DNA from: Flammeovirga agarivorans
GTDB lineage: Bacteria > Bacteroidota > Bacteroidia > Cytophagales > Flammeovirgaceae
Direction: 5' to 3'
DNA length: 64,000 bases
Assembly (NCBI RefSeq): GCF_012641475.1
Contig: NZ_JABAIL010000003.1
Span: forward strand, 310,001-374,000
Positions 62,795 to 64,000 of this stretch are shown here, in pieces. The translations under genes and the position numbers were made by a program. The notes under the pieces were generated by a model that made no database searches, was not told the origin of the DNA, and saw nothing but the letters and a program-made list of their open reading frames with translations. Position 1 is the first letter of the stretch; each line of letters opens with the position of its first letter.

Positions 62795-63727
62795 TTATTT
62801 CTTACCCAGACGAAAAGGAATTTTATTCAACATATAGTAGCCCCCAAGTATTTTGCTGGGTGTGAGGTTCAGAGGATAATTGCCCTCTACAGTAGAGGTA
62901 TCAACATGAATCTCGCTTTTTCCACTAATGATAGTGACTTTATTGGGGTACTTTTGAGCCAATCCGAAAATATCGCCATTTCTCCCTCCACCCATTTCAA
63001 TTACTTCTCCATTGAGGAGATTCATTTTTGGAATCACTGACAATTGATTGATTAGTGCTACTTCGTCTTTACTGACCGAATACTTTTCGGTAGCGATACT
63101 TAATGTCATGGTACATTGGTTTTCGTCTGTGACAGTCCCTTTATAGTCGTTGTTCTCCTTGACAAAATCGATAGTGCCCATCGTTTTAGGAAGGCCCAAA
63201 CGGTGTATGCCTGCTAACATAGATTCTCTGCTGGTTACAGGCATATAGATACAGTGCCATACTTCTTTGCCTTTGTATTGGCCTAACAAAAATACCGAAG
63301 CCTCTTTGTAGGGCTGAGTTGCTGCATCCATCTTATAGAAGTCACAAATAAAAGTATAGACGAGCAAGCGTTCTGGCAAATCAAACGCTGTAGGCAGTAG
63401 CTGTCGATACAATTTTTTTTCTTGAGTTTCGTAGTAGATAAACACCCCTTCACTTTCTAAATACGTATAGCGACTAGTGGTTTGGTTCGTCCCTTTTAAT
63501 TCCTCCAAATCTAGAAATCCATCTTTATTGGTATCCAGATAAGTAAAATTATTGGCGAGGCGTTGGGCATGTTTCGCTTCTTCTTGACTTATTTTATTGT
63601 CATGATTATGATCTAGAAACTGCATCACTCGTTGGGGATCATACGTTGTACTCTTGTTTTGAGCAGTACAATAGTTAGATAGACCAATCCAACTGATAAA
63701 TACTAGAAGTATAGTTACTGTTCTCAT
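62795..63727 (-). CDS. Secreted EF-hand / acetoacetate decarboxylase-like protein
   Basis: The 310-residue exported protein (signal peptide VTILLVFISWIGLSNYCTAQ) has two EF-hand loops (DHNHDNKISQEEA and DTNKDGFLDLEEL, about residues 38-75), which probably bind calcium. An ADC-like domain follows, with QPYKEASVFLLGQYKGKEVW, the Lys region LGLPKTMGTIDF and GGYYMLNKIPFRL. The second Lys of true ADC is Thr here. The downstream paralogue has a PKD domain in place of the EF-hands. A 21-bp-spaced direct repeat lies upstream and a LytTR regulator gene lies next to it. Confidence 0.83.
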   Translation of the reverse strand: MRTVTILLVFISWIGLSNYCTAQNKSTTYDPQRVMQFLDHNHDNKISQEEAKHAQRLANNFTYLDTNKDGFLDLEELKGTNQTTSRYTYLESEGVFIYYETQEKKLYRQLLPTAFDLPERLLVYTFICDFYKMDAATQPYKEASVFLLGQYKGKEVWHCIYMPVTSRESMLAGIHRLGLPKTMGTIDFVKENNDYKGTVTDENQCTMTLSIATEKYSVSKDEVALINQLSVIPKMNLLNGEVIEMGGGRNGDIFGLAQKYPNKVTIISGKSEIHVDTSTVEGNYPLNLTPSKILGGYYMLNKIPFRLGKK

Positions 63728-63803
63728 TACCGCTGTTTTTGCTTATTATTTTGATCAAAACTACGGTCTATTTTACTACCTTGAAAGTATTACAACGAAC
63801 TTT

Positions 63804-63837
63804 CAGTGAATGGAAAGTGATACTCATTGAATGGACA
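63804..63837 (-). promoter_or_regulatory. Candidate LytTR binding site
   Basis: The 13-mers CAGTGAATGGAAA (63804-63816) and CATTGAATGGACA (63825-63837) share ten contiguous or nearly contiguous bases and are exactly 21 bp apart, two helical turns. LytTR regulators bind direct repeats with this kind of spacing. It lies 77-110 bp upstream of the EF-hand/ADC gene start. Confidence 0.55.
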
Positions 63838-63855
63838 AAATAGTTAGCTCACTGT

Positions 63856-64000
63856 CTAAAAATTTATCTCTTTTAGCCGTTCTAAAACTTTGGAGCGGTA
63901 GGTTTTTCCAATAGGAATTTGTGATTGGTCATGGAGGAAAAGTGTATAATTCTTTCGCTCTTTGACTTTTGATAATGCGACGATATGGCTCCGATGTACT
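63856..64000 (-). CDS. LytTR response regulator, partial (C-terminus only)
   Basis: The last ~48 codons of a gene running off the right edge are read on the minus strand from the edge to TAG at 63856-63858. The translation VHRSHIVALSKVKERKNYTLF, then IPIGKTYRSKVLERLKEINF, is typical of the C-terminal end of a LytTR DNA-binding domain. It is the likely partner of the LytS-type kinase at 60668. The receiver domain is outside the window. Confidence 0.8.
   Translation of the reverse strand, partial: VHRSHIVALSKVKERKNYTLFLHDQSQIPIGKTYRSKVLERLKEINF

Overview
The window is low-GC DNA from a member of the Bacteroidota, most likely a marine cytophagalean close to Flammeovirga. The genus is an inference. 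The phylum follows from several features: a SusC/SusD pair, a type IX secretion tail on a secreted glucanase, 7TMR-DISM sensors, a transmembrane propeller/Y_Y_Y regulator, a type-3 prolyl-tRNA synthetase and the lack of strong Shine-Dalgarno sites. No rRNA, tRNA, CRISPR array or intact insertion sequence was seen.

Region 1 (1-18.5 kb) has a redox and stress flavour. It holds the start of a PAS-domain regulator, a Rieske/glutamate-synthase-like fusion, SelO, a DUF427 protein and proS. Two minus-strand gene groups follow. The first is aldo/keto reductase, CxxC protein, DUF427, thioredoxin and flavin disulfide reductase. The second is isochorismatase-like hydrolase, GreA-like protein, DUF547, DUF1254/1214 and an outer-membrane protein. 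An AraC-type regulator is divergent from the second group, and a second AraC gene converges on it. Nearly identical 18-bp motifs lie in front of both groups, suggesting one regulon.

Region 2 (18.7-47.5 kb) begins with a 7TMR-DISM/SpoIIE phosphatase and an M19-type dipeptidase. A polysaccharide utilization locus (PUL) follows: sulfatase, GH144-like glucanase, GH3 beta-glucosidase, surface lipoprotein, SusC, SusD and a second surface lipoprotein, ending in a terminator. Next come an unusual membrane regulator whose cytoplasmic output is an IS1595-transposase-like zinc ribbon plus helix-turn-helix, two more sulfatases behind a 20-bp perfect palindrome, a DUF1353 gene, and on the minus strand a GH16 glucanase with a type IX tail and a propeller/Y_Y_Y/LuxR transmembrane regulator. 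The enzymes point to a beta-glucan carrying sulfate; the exact substrate cannot be read from sequence.

Region 3 (47.6-60.5 kb) is accessory. It has a GlxA-type regulator/EamA exporter/dehydrogenase-like operon, a GIN-domain lipoprotein operon with an alpha/beta hydrolase, another AraC regulator, a phosphoesterase-fold protein that has lost metal ligands, and several alpha/beta hydrolases. It also holds two decayed genes: a DUF1016 nuclease remnant and an unassigned gene next to a 41-bp exact repeat.

Region 4 (60.6-64 kb) combines a LytS-type kinase, two secreted paralogues pairing an acetoacetate-decarboxylase-like domain with different N-terminal modules (PKD or EF-hand), and the end of a LytTR response regulator. 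A 21-bp-spaced direct repeat, a plausible LytTR site, lies between the response regulator and the paralogues.
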